64,000 bases of DNA from Rhodospirillales bacterium BBD 1991-14 (GCA_001657395.1 LYSY01000009.1:124001-188000), one strand, 5' to 3'. Counted from the first letter of the stretch, positions 46,367-55,495 are shown. Notes: generated from the letters alone by a model not told the origin. Made by a program: numbers and translations.

Positions 46367-47701
46367 CTAGACCCAGGGGCAGTGGCTGTTGGAGGCGCCG
46401 AAGGTGCGGCCCTCGGCGAAGCGCGAGAAGGCGAAGGGCTCCAGCTCCGCCACCCGGTTGTCGCCGGCGAGGATCCGCGCCACCAGCTTGCCGACCCCCG
46501 TCATCTTGAAGCCGTGGTTTGAGTCGGCGATCATGTAGGCGTTGGGCATGATCCAGTCGAAGATCGGAACGTTATCAGGCGTGAAGGCGCCGATGCCGCC
46601 GTTGGGCCGGTCCTTGAAGTTCTTCCGGTGGCCCTTGAAGCGCGGCATGAGGTAGCCCATGGCCGCGGTCAGGTAGTCGGCGAACCAGTCGTCGGCCTGG
46701 TACGCCTCGTTGTCCCAGCCGTAGGGATCGAGCACCGCCTTGGGGCCGATCTTGATGGGAATGGTGCCGCCCTGCACGCCGGCGCGCTCCATGCGCTCGG
46801 CGCCGTTCTTCCAGTAGACGTAGAGATGGTCGGAGATTTCCGCGCCGGTCTCTTCGTTGACCACCGGCGTGTTCATCATTTCAACGTGCAGCACCGGCGG
46901 GTCGAGGTCGCGGCTGTCGCGGTAGGGCTGGTCGATGTAGACCTCGCCCTCCAAGAGGCGCCAGTAGGTCCACATGTCCAGGGTGTTGGTGCCGCCGTCG
47001 GGATACTTGGCCTCGATGGTGTCGGCCTTGCCCAGCATCTCCCAGTGCTTGCCGATCCACGCGCCGTAGCAGAGCACGGCGACGTCGCAGGCGATGTCGC
47101 CCAGGTTGGTGTGCAGCCTGGAGATGCGCCCGTTGGTGACGTCGTAGCCGGTGACCTCGACGCCGGCCAGGATCTGCACGCCGTGCTGGGCGCATTTCTC
47201 GGCGAGGCCGGCGATGGCCTGGCGGGTGCCGGCGTAGCCCGAGGGCCGCTCGTGCAGCACCACGCCCACCTGGTCGGTGTTGAAGTCCGGCCAGTAGCCC
47301 TTCAGGAAGTCCTTGGCCTCCTTGCCGGTGTAGACGTCGGAGTGATAGCCGGCGGCGTTCTGGCTCTTGGTCATGCGCTCGTAGTCGGCGATCTGGTTTT
47401 CCTCGCCGACGGAGATGTAGCCGACCTGCTGGAAGCCGAAGCGCACGGGGTCTTCCATCCAGACGTCGACGGAGTGGCGCAGGATGGGGTGCAGCGCCTC
47501 GGTCATGTAGAAGTTGCGCACGCAGCCGCAGGCGATGCCGCTGGCCCCGGCGCCGGGCGCCGTCTTGTCGAGGACGATAATGTCCTTGCCAGAGCCCTTG
47601 CCGCGGGCCTCCAGCTCCATGGCCAGGTGCCAGGCGGTCGAGAGGCCGTGAATGCCGGCCCCGGCGATGACATAGGTTTTCGATTCCGGAAGTACGGTCA
47701 T
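46367..47701 (-). CDS. FAD-dependent amine oxidoreductase (DAO/sarcosine-oxidase-type)
   Basis: A 444-residue DAO-superfamily flavoprotein. The dinucleotide motif is KTYVIAGAGIHGLSTAWHLAMELEARG at residue 9, then DKTAPGAGASGIACGCVRNFYM, FGFQQVGYISVGEE, and the C-terminal IADSNHGFKMTGVGKLVARILAGD. It is longer than monomeric sarcosine oxidase and has no folate (GcvT) domain, so the methyl carbon would be released as formaldehyde. It is divergent from mttB2, with a HutC operator between them. N-demethylation of a secondary or tertiary amine is likely; the substrate is unknown. Confidence 0.85.
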   Translation of the reverse strand: MTVLPESKTYVIAGAGIHGLSTAWHLAMELEARGKGSGKDIIVLDKTAPGAGASGIACGCVRNFYMTEALHPILRHSVDVWMEDPVRFGFQQVGYISVGEENQIADYERMTKSQNAAGYHSDVYTGKEAKDFLKGYWPDFNTDQVGVVLHERPSGYAGTRQAIAGLAEKCAQHGVQILAGVEVTGYDVTNGRISRLHTNLGDIACDVAVLCYGAWIGKHWEMLGKADTIEAKYPDGGTNTLDMWTYWRLLEGEVYIDQPYRDSRDLDPPVLHVEMMNTPVVNEETGAEISDHLYVYWKNGAERMERAGVQGGTIPIKIGPKAVLDPYGWDNEAYQADDWFADYLTAAMGYLMPRFKGHRKNFKDRPNGGIGAFTPDNVPIFDWIMPNAYMIADSNHGFKMTGVGKLVARILAGDNRVAELEPFAFSRFAEGRTFGASNSHCPWV

Positions 47702-48064
47702 GGTGGGATGTCCTTGTCAGGTCTGATCGACGGAGACCTGCCTCCCGGCGCCCACCTTGACCGTCTGGCCCGCTAGGAAGACCGCGCCTGTCTTCCCGTC
47801 TGCGCCGGGCGGAAAGCCTCCGACCCTTTCTCGCCGGCCGCCGGGCGGGTCAGACCGCCGATGCCCTGCGCGTTTTGGGCCGGAGCGACAAGCGACTGTC
47901 GTCTATACACGAGACTTTCGCGGCTTGTATATACAATTTGAGTGCAGGCGGTCGGTCCTGCAGGGGGCCGGCGCTGCCGGGGCGCGCAAGAGCGCCCGAC
48001 CCCGAAAACCGGGCGCGGACCAGCGCCCCAAGAAACGGCCCCAGGTACGGGCCGGGGAGAGCAT
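47702..48064. promoter_or_regulatory. Divergent region, FAD oxidoreductase / mttB2, with a HutC operator
   Basis: 363 bp with no gene. The core TTGTATATACAA is at 47925-47936, 128 bp from the mttB2 start and 223 bp from the oxidoreductase start; a weaker related sequence GTCTATACACGAGAC sits at 47900-47914. GGGGAGA precedes the mttB2 ATG. Confidence 0.8.
47925..47936. promoter_or_regulatory. HutC-type operator outside the hut genes
   Basis: The same 12-bp palindrome as at the four hut operators. Here the flanks are asymmetric (C before, TTTG after), as at the less symmetric hut sites. A chance exact 12-mer is very unlikely in a 64-kb window of this GC content, since it is nine-twelfths A+T. 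Confidence 0.8.
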
Positions 48065-49609
48065 ATGGCAAGGGAGACGTCACGCCGCGGCGGGCGGCGC
48101 GGCCAGGGCGAGCGGCGCCCGGCATCCGGCCTCAAGCAGTTGGGCTGGCAGGCGCTGGAGAACCCCTACGACCCCATCCGGGTGCTCACAGACGAGCAGG
48201 TCGAGATGATCAGCGACGCAGCCTTCCGCATTCTGGAGGAGGTCGGCATGGACTTCCTCGACCCCGAAGCCTTGGACGTCCTGAAGAAGGCCGGCGCCGA
48301 GGTTGAGCCGGGCAGCGAGCGGGTGCGCTTCGACCGCGGCCTGGTGAAGGAGGCGCTGGCCTCCGCCCCGCAGAGCTTCACCCTCCATGCCCGCAATCCG
48401 GCGCACAATCTGCAGGTCGGTGGCCGCAACGTCGTCTTCGGCAGCATCGCTTCCGCACCCAACGCCTCCGACCTCGACGGCGGGCGGAGGCCCGGCAACA
48501 CGCAGGATTACCAGAACCTGCTGCGCCTGGCACAGGCCTTCAACATCGTCCACTTCATCGCCGGCTATCCGGTGGAGCCGGTGGACCGCGCGCCGCAGAC
48601 GCGCCACCTCGATTGCCTGCGCGACTGTCTGACCCTGACCGACAAGGTCTTTCACGCCTATTCCCTCGGCCGCACCCGCATCCTCGATGCGCTGGAGCTT
48701 GTACGCATCGGCCACGGCCTGACGGAATCCGAACTGGCCGAGAAGACCTGCCTCTTCTCCATCATCAACACCTCCTCGCCGCTGCGGCTCGACGGGCCGA
48801 TGATCGAGGGGCTGATGGAGCTGGCGCGCAACAACCAGGCCGTGGTGATCACGCCCTTCACCCTCTCCGGCGCCATGAGCCCGGCGACGGTGGCCGGCGC
48901 GCTCGCCCAGCAGCATGCGGAGGCCATGGCCGGGCTCGCCTTCACCCAGCTTGTGAAACCCGGGGCGCCGGTGATCTACGGCGGCTTCACCTCCAACGTC
49001 GACATGAAGTCGGGGGCGCCGGCCTTCGGCACGCCGGAGTACAGCCGCGCGGCCCTGGCCGGCGGGCAGCTTGCGCGCCATCTGGGCATTCCCTACCGCT
49101 CCTCCAACGCCAATGCGGCCAACTGCGTCGACGCCCAGGCGGCCTACGAATCGCAGATGTCGATCTGGGGCGCTGTGATGGGCCATGCCAACTTCGTCAT
49201 GCACGGCGCCGGCTGGCTCGAAGGCGGGCTCTGTGCCTCCTTCGAGAAGTTTGTCCTCGACGCCGAGATGCTGCAGATGATGGCGGAGTTCCTGCGCCCG
49301 CTGGAGGTGAGCGAGGACTCCATCGGGCTGGAGGCGATCCGCGAAGTGGGGCCGGGCGGGCATTTCTTCGGCGCCGCCCATACGCTGGAGCGCTACGAGA
49401 CCGCGTTCTACAACCCCATCCTCTCCGACTGGCGCAACTTCGAGACCTGGGAGGAGGCGGGCAGCGAAACCGCCACCCAGCGCGCCAACCGGCTCTTCAA
49501 GGCGGTGCTGGCGGACTTCACGCCGCCGGCGCTGGACCCGGCCATCAAGGAAGAGCTCGACGCCTTCGTCGCGCGCCGCACGGAGGAGGGGGGTGCAGAA
49601 GCAGCATAA
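48065..49609 (+). CDS. MttB-family (non-pyrrolysine) methyltransferase, paralogue 2, HutC-linked
   Basis: A 514-residue MttB-superfamily protein: basic N-terminus (MARETSRRGGRRGQGERR), LTDEQVEMISDAAFRILEEVGMDFL, VVFGSIASAPNASDLDGGRRPGNTQDYQNLLRLAQAFNIVHFIAGYPVEP, KTCLFSIINTSSPLRLDGPMIEGLMELARNNQAVVITPFTLSGAMSPATVAGALAQQHAE, PAFGTPEYSRAALAGGQLARHLGIPYRSSNANAANCVDAQAAYE. It has no in-frame amber codon. It shares only the fold-level motifs with paralogue 1 and is clearly a different subgroup. Start at ATG 48065 has GGGGAGA upstream. It is followed 35 bp later by an EamA exporter. HutC control suggests a histidine-derived methylated substrate; this is inference. Confidence 0.88.
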   Translation: MARETSRRGGRRGQGERRPASGLKQLGWQALENPYDPIRVLTDEQVEMISDAAFRILEEVGMDFLDPEALDVLKKAGAEVEPGSERVRFDRGLVKEALASAPQSFTLHARNPAHNLQVGGRNVVFGSIASAPNASDLDGGRRPGNTQDYQNLLRLAQAFNIVHFIAGYPVEPVDRAPQTRHLDCLRDCLTLTDKVFHAYSLGRTRILDALELVRIGHGLTESELAEKTCLFSIINTSSPLRLDGPMIEGLMELARNNQAVVITPFTLSGAMSPATVAGALAQQHAEAMAGLAFTQLVKPGAPVIYGGFTSNVDMKSGAPAFGTPEYSRAALAGGQLARHLGIPYRSSNANAANCVDAQAAYESQMSIWGAVMGHANFVMHGAGWLEGGLCASFEKFVLDAEMLQMMAEFLRPLEVSEDSIGLEAIREVGPGGHFFGAAHTLERYETAFYNPILSDWRNFETWEEAGSETATQRANRLFKAVLADFTPPALDPAIKEELDAFVARRTEEGGAEAA

Positions 49610-49644
49610 CTGCTGCGCCGCGCCCTCGGGTAGTCTCGGGCGCC

Positions 49645-50544
49645 ATGAGCCAGTTTTCCGACAACCTGCGCGGCGCCCTCTTCATGGTCATCAGCATGGC
49701 CGGCTTCGCGCTGAACGATGCCACCGCCAAGCTGGTAGCGGGGGACCTGGGGCTCTACCAGATCATCTTTCTGCGCGGCGTCTTCGCCAGCCTGCTGATG
49801 GGGGTGCTGGCCTGGCGCCAGGGCTGCCTGTTCCATCGGTCGTCGGGCGCTGACACGCGGGCGATGAGCTGGCGTGCGGTTGCCGACATCGGTGCCACGC
49901 TGTGTTTCCTCACCGCGCTCTTCAACATGCCGATCGCCGATGCCACCGCGATCCTGCAGTCCATCCCCCTGGCGGTCACCCTGGCCGCGGCGCTGTTCCT
50001 GCGGGAAGCGGTGGGCTGGCGGCGCTACACGGCGATCCTGGTGGGCTTCGCGGGCGTCCTCATCATCGTGCGGCCGGGGGGTGAGGGCTTCAACGCCTAT
50101 GCGCTCTGGGCCGTGGCCGCCGTCGCCTTCATCGTGCTGCGGGATCTCTCGACGCGGGGCTTGAGCCCCGCCGCGCCTTCGGCCTTCGTCGCGCTGACCT
50201 CTTCACTGGCGATCACGGCGGTGAGCGGCCTGCTGGCGCTGACCGAGCCCTGGCCGCCGGTGAGCGGCGAGTCCCTCGGCCTGCTGGCCGCTGCCGCGGT
50301 GTTCCTCTTCTTCGGCTATCTCTTCGCCGTCATGACCATGCGCGTCGGCGAGGTCAGCTACATCTCGCCCTTCCGCTACACCGTGCTGCTCTGGGCGATG
50401 ATCCTCGGGCTCATCCTCTTCGGCGAGGTGCCCGATGCCTGGACCCTCCTGGGCAGCCTCATCATCGTCGTCACCGGCATCTATACCTTCTACCGCGAAC
50501 GCAAAGTTCTGAAGGCCGAGGCAGCTCGGACGGCGGCACCCTGA
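49645..50544 (+). CDS. EamA/RhaT-family DMT transporter
   Basis: A 299-residue membrane protein with ten predicted helices and two EamA halves: MVISMAGFALNDATAKLVAG, FLTALFNMPIADATAILQSIPLAVTLAAALFLREAVGWRRYTAILVGFAGVLIIVRPG, and SYISPFRYTVLLWAMILGLILFGEVPDAWTLLGSLIIVVTGIYTFYRER. Usually exports amino acids or metabolites. It is 35 bp behind mttB2, probably cotranscribed. Confidence 0.9.
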   Translation: MSQFSDNLRGALFMVISMAGFALNDATAKLVAGDLGLYQIIFLRGVFASLLMGVLAWRQGCLFHRSSGADTRAMSWRAVADIGATLCFLTALFNMPIADATAILQSIPLAVTLAAALFLREAVGWRRYTAILVGFAGVLIIVRPGGEGFNAYALWAVAAVAFIVLRDLSTRGLSPAAPSAFVALTSSLAITAVSGLLALTEPWPPVSGESLGLLAAAAVFLFFGYLFAVMTMRVGEVSYISPFRYTVLLWAMILGLILFGEVPDAWTLLGSLIIVVTGIYTFYRERKVLKAEAARTAAP

Positions 50545-50587
50545 TAGGTTTTCGCGCTGGTTCCTTCTTTATCGAAAGAGTCGCTTG

Positions 50588-51598
50588 CTACTCCGCTGCC
50601 TGCAGGGCCATGGACTCTGGCGGGCGAATGCCACGCTCCGCCGGGTGCAGGGGGGCTTCCTTGGCGCGCAGGAAGTAGCGCCGGAAGACCTCGCCGTAAC
50701 CCTTGAAGACATAGCCGCCGTTTGCCGCCTGGAAGGCGGCGCGCTGTGCGCGGTAGAGTGCCGGAATGCGGTACCAGGCGAGGCCCGGCTTGGCGTGGTG
50801 GACGATGTGCAGGTTGTTGTTGAGGAACAGCAGCGAGAAGAAGGGGCCGGATTCGACGATGGCGGAACGCTCGCTCGGCTTCGGAACCGCGCGGTGCTCC
50901 AGGAAGGAGCGCACCAGCGTCAGTGCCACGCCCGGATAGACGAAGAACAGCAGGTACTGCCAGAGCGGCAGGCCGCAGACCGCCAGCACCCAGGTCAGCA
51001 CCGCCGCGACGCCGAGGGCGTGCAGCGCCCAGGCCTTGGCGTGGGAGAGATCGCCGCGCAGCACGCGCCGCATCTCGGCACCATAAAACGTCCAGAGGCA
51101 GACCAGCGGCCCCAAGACCATGCGTCCGGCCAGGGAGTTCTGCGCCCAGAGCAGGGCGCGCTTGAGCGGGCCGGCAGCGGCCCAGGCCTCGGCCGTCACG
51201 TAGAAGGATTCCGGATCGTCCAGCGGGTCGGTCAGGCTGTCGTCGTTGTGGTGGGCGAGGTGGGAGTCGCGGTAGAGGCGGAAGGGGATCCACAGCCAGA
51301 GGCTCGGCAGCACCAGCGCCTCGTTCAACCAGGCCCAGGGGGTCGGGTGGCCGTGCACCACCTCGTGCTGGAGGGAGCCATGCCAGGCGACAACAATGGC
51401 GCCGGCCGGCAGCAGCAGCCACCAGGCGAGGGCCCCATGAAACCAGGTCAGGGCGCCGAAGGCGCCGTAGATCACCGCCGCCAGAACCACCGTCGGCCAC
51501 TCCGGACGCTCCGGAAGGCGGGCCTGTCCCGGCTGCTGAACTGATTTCTGAGCTTTCTGACCGGTTTTCCGAACAGTACGACTAACGCTCCACTCCAC
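50588..51598 (-). CDS. Membrane fatty acid desaturase
   Basis: A 336-residue membrane di-iron enzyme. The three His boxes are present: HGSLQHEVVHGH near residue 73, HLAHHNDD near 113, and HIVHH near 264; several membrane helices lie between. It puts double bonds in lipid acyl chains or hydroxylates a lipid. The GTG start at 51598 has AAGGA 7 nt upstream. It is divergent from the XRE gene. A frame shift reading on the same strand gives a shadow. Confidence 0.9.
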   Translation of the reverse strand: MEWSVSRTVRKTGQKAQKSVQQPGQARLPERPEWPTVVLAAVIYGAFGALTWFHGALAWWLLLPAGAIVVAWHGSLQHEVVHGHPTPWAWLNEALVLPSLWLWIPFRLYRDSHLAHHNDDSLTDPLDDPESFYVTAEAWAAAGPLKRALLWAQNSLAGRMVLGPLVCLWTFYGAEMRRVLRGDLSHAKAWALHALGVAAVLTWVLAVCGLPLWQYLLFFVYPGVALTLVRSFLEHRAVPKPSERSAIVESGPFFSLLFLNNNLHIVHHAKPGLAWYRIPALYRAQRAAFQAANGGYVFKGYGEVFRRYFLRAKEAPLHPAERGIRPPESMALQAAE

Positions 51599-51826
51599 TC
51601 TCTATCCTTCCCGTTTAGTGACGACGTTCATTGGCTGAGGACCGAAGTGTGACAAAAAAGGGGAAGGGACAACAATGCGGGACTGCGCACTTTTCGCAGA
51701 TACTTATCTGCAGTGTTTACAATTGCCGTTTTTAAGATCCAATATGGTTGTAATATCATCAAAAGTGCGTATTATCACCACACGCAGAGGTAGATCATTG
51801 GGTAGAGTGCTGGCCTGGGGGATCCC
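51599..51826. promoter_or_regulatory. Divergent region, desaturase / XRE regulator
   Basis: 228 bp, AT-rich toward the XRE side. It holds a perfect palindrome GCAGATA-CT-TATCTGC (51696-51711) and a far inverted pair CGCACTTTT (51686-51694) / AAAAGTGCG (51761-51769), which could be operators of the XRE protein. Confidence 0.5.
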
Positions 51827-52714
51827 ATGGATCGACGTCAAACCGTTGAAATCTTTCGCGAACGCCTGACGGAGGTGATCGAGCGCTCGGGGTTGAGCCG
51901 CTCGGCCTTTGCCCGCAAGGCCGGACTCGACCGCTCGACGCTGTCCCAGTTGCTGTCGGACAGCAATGACCGCCTGCCGCGGGCCGAGACCATCGCCTCC
52001 ATCGCCGAGCACGAGCAGGTCTCGACAGACTGGCTGCTCGGGCTGGTGCAGGAAGAGAAGATCGGCACCAACATCCTGAGCGAGGCGCCGGAGATCGCGC
52101 GCGGCGCCTCGGACTACACCGACGAGCGGCTGGCGCGCTGGCGCGCGGAAGCGGTGGGCTACAAGATCCGCTACGTTCCCTCGACACTGCCGGACCTCTT
52201 GAAGGGCGAGGAGGTCATTCGCTTCGAGTACCGCCAGCAGGGCAGCGCGGTCCCGGCCTTTCGCATGGAACAGGCCGAGGCGCGTCTCGCCTACAGCCGG
52301 CGGCCGGAGACCGATCTGGAGGCCTGTTCCTCGATCCAGTCGCTGGAGGCCTTCGCGCGGGGCGAGGGCATCTGGTCGACCCTGCCGCTGGCCGACCGCA
52401 AGCTGCAGCTTTCCTGGATGATTGCGCTGCTGGACGAACTCTATCCGACCTTCCGCTGGTTCCTCTTCGACGGCCTGAAGCACTATTCGGCACCGATCAC
52501 CATCTTCGGGCCGAGCCGCGCCGCGGCCTACATCGGCAACATGTACTTCGTCTTCAATTCCACCGAACATATCCGCGCGCTGACCCAGCACTTCGACAAC
52601 CTGATCCGCGGCGCCGTGGTGCAGCCTCCCGATGTCGGCAAGCTGCTGAGCGGTCTGTTGAACGAGTTGGAATCGCGGGAGCAGCGGGAGCCGAAACTGG
52701 GACAGGCGCGATGA
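51827..52714 (+). CDS. XRE-family HTH regulator with C-terminal sensor region
   Basis: A 295-residue protein with an N-terminal Cro/C1 HTH (FRERLTEVIERSGLSRSAFARKAGLDRSTLSQLLSDSNDRLPRAETIASIAEHEQV split over residues 10-65) and a C-terminal region of about 200 residues of unknown fold (LSWMIALLDELYPTFRWFLFDGLKHYSAPITIFG). It overlaps the next gene by 4 nt (ATGA), so it leads a four-gene operon. Confidence 0.88.
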   Translation: MDRRQTVEIFRERLTEVIERSGLSRSAFARKAGLDRSTLSQLLSDSNDRLPRAETIASIAEHEQVSTDWLLGLVQEEKIGTNILSEAPEIARGASDYTDERLARWRAEAVGYKIRYVPSTLPDLLKGEEVIRFEYRQQGSAVPAFRMEQAEARLAYSRRPETDLEACSSIQSLEAFARGEGIWSTLPLADRKLQLSWMIALLDELYPTFRWFLFDGLKHYSAPITIFGPSRAAAYIGNMYFVFNSTEHIRALTQHFDNLIRGAVVQPPDVGKLLSGLLNELESREQREPKLGQAR

Positions 52715-53205
52715 CCGGGGACACGATGACAAATGACAGCAGCGCCGCGCAGGCAAAGCACGGCGGCTGCCTCTGCGGCGCGGTACGGTTCACCGTGTCC
52801 GGGCCGCTGCGCCCGGTGATCGCCTGCCACTGCGGTCAGTGCCGGCGGGTGCTCAGCAACTTCGCCGCCTACTCGGCAGCGCGGCGCGGTGATCTGGCGA
52901 TCGAGGGCGCGGCGGCACTGGCCTGGTTCGAGTCCTCCCCCGGTGTGCGGCGCGGTTTCTGCGGGCGCTGCGGCAGCGCGCTGTTCTGGGACTGCGACGG
53001 CAATGACTTCGTCTCCGTCTCGGCGGGTGCCCTGGACCAGCCGACCGGGCTCCGCACGCGCCGCCACATCTTTGTCGCCGACAAAGCGGACTTCTACGAG
53101 ATCGGCGACGGCCTGGAGTGTCTGCCCCAGGGGCAGTCCGATCCCTGGCCCCAGGACGACGCGGCAGCGGATGGAGCCGGCGGGCCGCCGGCCGGTGGGC
53201 GGTGA
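52711..53205 (+). CDS. GFA (glutathione-dependent formaldehyde-activating-like) family zinc protein
   Basis: A 164-residue protein with the GFA/CENP-V zinc-binding pattern: GGCLCGAVRFTVSG, CHCGQCRRVLSNF, and FCGRCGSALFW. Members bind zinc; the formaldehyde-glutathione function is shown for only a few. Translation probably starts in the ATGA overlap with the XRE gene; a second ATG at 52726 also has a ribosome-binding site. Its stop overlaps the next start by 1 nt (TGATG). Confidence 0.9.
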   Translation: MTGDTMTNDSSAAQAKHGGCLCGAVRFTVSGPLRPVIACHCGQCRRVLSNFAAYSAARRGDLAIEGAAALAWFESSPGVRRGFCGRCGSALFWDCDGNDFVSVSAGALDQPTGLRTRRHIFVADKADFYEIGDGLECLPQGQSDPWPQDDAAADGAGGPPAGGR

Positions 53206-54011
53206 TGCTGCGCGCCTCCCTGCCGATGTACGACCTGCCCGGACTGGAGGCCGAGACCGACGCCTGGTGGGCCGCGCTGGCCGCAGCGTTTCGCGCCGAA
53301 GGCCTGACCGACGTGCCAGCGGCGCTGGACCGCGGAACGGAACTCGCAGGTCTTTGGACAGCGTCCGACCTGCTGTTCAGCCAGACCTGCGGGTATCCGC
53401 TGACCCACAGCCTCAAAGGGCAGGTCACCCTACTCGCCACACCGAGCTATGCCTGCGACGGCTGCAGCGGCGGCTGCTACCACAGCGAAATCCTGGTGCG
53501 CAAAGGTGGGGACCATGCCGACCTCTGGGCTCTGAAGGGCGCACGGGCGGTGGTGAACGATCCCGGATCGCAGTCCGGCTATGCCGCCCTGCGCGCGGTG
53601 ATCGCGCCTCTGGCGGATGGCATGCCCTACTTCGCCGACGTCGGCATCAGCGGCAGCCACTTCGACTCCATGACGGTCGTGGCGGAAGGCGGCGCCGATG
53701 TCTGCGCCATCGACTGTGTGACTTTCGCGCTTCTGGCGAGGCTGCATCCGGATCTGAGGGCCGAACTCCACCCGATCGCCCGCAGCCCGTCGGCACCGGC
53801 GCTGCCCTACATCACCCGCTGCGACATCCCGGCATCCGACCTGGAGCGCCTGCGGGCCGGGCTGCGGCATACCTTCGACGATCCCGCATTGCAGGGGCTG
53901 CGCGACAGCCTGCTTCTGGCTGACGTTGAAGTGAAGCCGCTCGATGCATACGACCGCATCGACGCGATGGAAGCGGAGGCGGTACGGCACGGCTATCCGG
54001 AGGTCGTGTGA
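53205..54011 (+). CDS. PhnD-like periplasmic-binding-fold protein lacking a signal peptide
   Basis: A 268-residue PhnD/SsuA-type binding-fold protein: ASLPMYDLPGLEAETDAWW, LLFSQTCGYPLTHSLKGQVTLLATPSY, VVNDPGSQSGYAALRAVI, VGISGSHFDSMTVVAEGGADVCAIDCVTFALL. There is no N-terminal signal peptide, so it would stay in the cytosol, and a Cys-rich segment CDGCSGGCYH is unusual. Start at ATG 53205 overlaps the GFA stop; its stop overlaps the amidase GTG. Possibly an enzyme or sensor rather than a transport protein. Confidence 0.83.
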   Translation: MLRASLPMYDLPGLEAETDAWWAALAAAFRAEGLTDVPAALDRGTELAGLWTASDLLFSQTCGYPLTHSLKGQVTLLATPSYACDGCSGGCYHSEILVRKGGDHADLWALKGARAVVNDPGSQSGYAALRAVIAPLADGMPYFADVGISGSHFDSMTVVAEGGADVCAIDCVTFALLARLHPDLRAELHPIARSPSAPALPYITRCDIPASDLERLRAGLRHTFDDPALQGLRDSLLLADVEVKPLDAYDRIDAMEAEAVRHGYPEVV

Positions 54012-55495
54012 CCTCCGGCGACGAGGGAGGAGCGGCAGTGGCGGGGGAGACGGCAAGGGTGGATCGCTCGCTCTGCGAACTGTCGGCGGTGACGCTGCGC
54101 CGGCTGATGCTGGCGAGGGAGATCTCGCCGGTCGAACTGCTGGCGGCCTGCCATGCCCGCATCGATGCCGTGAACCCGGTGCTCAACGCCGTCGTGGCGG
54201 AGGATCGCGATGCGGCGCAGGCAGCGGCCGTGGAGGCCGAGGCGGCGATCCTGAGCGGCGAGACCGGTGCGCCGCTGCTGGGGCTGCCGGTCGGCATCAA
54301 GGATCTGAATGCCACCGCGGGGCTGCGCACCACCTTCGGGTCCCCCGCTTTTCGCGACCATGTGCCGGCGCAGGACGATCCCTTTGTCGCCAGAGTAAGG
54401 GCGGCCGGCGGTGTCGTTGCGGGCAAGACCAACACGCCGGAGTTCGGCGCCGGCGCCAACACCACCAATGCCGTCTACGGCGTGACCGCAAATCCCTATG
54501 ACACCGCCTTGACCTGCGGCGGCTCCTCCGGCGGATCGGCGGTGGCCCTGGCGACGGACATGGTTCCGCTGGCGGCTGGTTCGGACCTGGGCGGCTCCCT
54601 GCGCACGCCCGCGGCCTACTGCGGCATTGTCGGCTTCCGGCCGACGCCGGGCCTGGTTCCCACGGCCCGCAAGACCATCGGCTGGTCGCCGCTCTGGACC
54701 GACGGACCGATGGCGCGCTCTGTCGGCGACCTGCTGCTGTTCCTCTCGGCGGTTGCCGGCGAGGATCCGCGCGACCCTCTCTCCGGTTTTGCCGAGGCCG
54801 CCGCGTTCGGCGCGGTCGGACCGGTGCCGCTCGACGGCCTCAAGGTCGCGGTCTCCGAAGATCTCGGCGGCGTGACCGTCAGCCGGGAGGTGCGTGCGCT
54901 CTTCCGGCAACGCTGCGAAGGGCTCGCCGGCATTCTGGACCTGGAGGAGGCCGACCCCGCCCTCGGCGATGTGGACCGCTGCTTCGAGGTTCTGCGTGCC
55001 GTGGGCTTTCTGGGCGACGCCAAAACGATGGTGGAGCGCACGCCAGAACTGGTCGGGCCGAACGTGACGGCCAACGTGAAGCTGGGGCTCACCTTCTCGG
55101 CTGCGGACGTCGCCGAAGCGATGGTCGCGCAGACCCGCCTCTACCACCGCTTCCTTCGCTTCATGGAAGGCTACGATCTGCTGATCTGTCCTGTCGCTTC
55201 CGTGCAGCCTTTCGACAAGACGCAGCTCTTTCCGGAAGAGATCGACGGCCAGCCGCTGGCCACCTACATCTCCTGGGTCGCCATCACCTACGCGCTGACG
55301 CTGGTGGGCCATCCGGTGCTGGTGCTGCCCTGCGGGCTGGATGCCGAGGGTTTGCCTTTCGGCCTGCAGATCGTCGGGCGCAAGGGCCAGGACCGCCGGC
55401 TGCTCAGCCTCGGTCTGGCGCTTGAACAGGCCCTTGCGGACACGCCGGGCATGGCGCGGGCTGCGCCCGATCTTTCGGGGCTGCAGGCTCCTTAG
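54008..55495 (+). CDS. Amidase-signature-family amidohydrolase
   Basis: A 495-residue amidase of the AS family. The catalytic Lys is in LGLPVGIKDLNATAG near residue 100, the cis-Ser and nucleophile Ser in TCGGSSGGSAVALATDM and AGSDLGGSLRTPAAYCG near 178-200, so the Ser-cisSer-Lys triad is complete. The GTG start overlaps the PhnD-like stop by 4 nt. Substrate unknown. It ends a four-gene XRE-GFA-PhnD-amidase operon. Confidence 0.93.
   Translation: MTSGDEGGAAVAGETARVDRSLCELSAVTLRRLMLAREISPVELLAACHARIDAVNPVLNAVVAEDRDAAQAAAVEAEAAILSGETGAPLLGLPVGIKDLNATAGLRTTFGSPAFRDHVPAQDDPFVARVRAAGGVVAGKTNTPEFGAGANTTNAVYGVTANPYDTALTCGGSSGGSAVALATDMVPLAAGSDLGGSLRTPAAYCGIVGFRPTPGLVPTARKTIGWSPLWTDGPMARSVGDLLLFLSAVAGEDPRDPLSGFAEAAAFGAVGPVPLDGLKVAVSEDLGGVTVSREVRALFRQRCEGLAGILDLEEADPALGDVDRCFEVLRAVGFLGDAKTMVERTPELVGPNVTANVKLGLTFSAADVAEAMVAQTRLYHRFLRFMEGYDLLICPVASVQPFDKTQLFPEEIDGQPLATYISWVAITYALTLVGHPVLVLPCGLDAEGLPFGLQIVGRKGQDRRLLSLGLALEQALADTPGMARAAPDLSGLQAP

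Noticed and set aside
47900-47914. Second HutC site beside the one at 47925
   Set aside because: GTCTATACACGAGAC matches only the middle of the core and is not symmetric.
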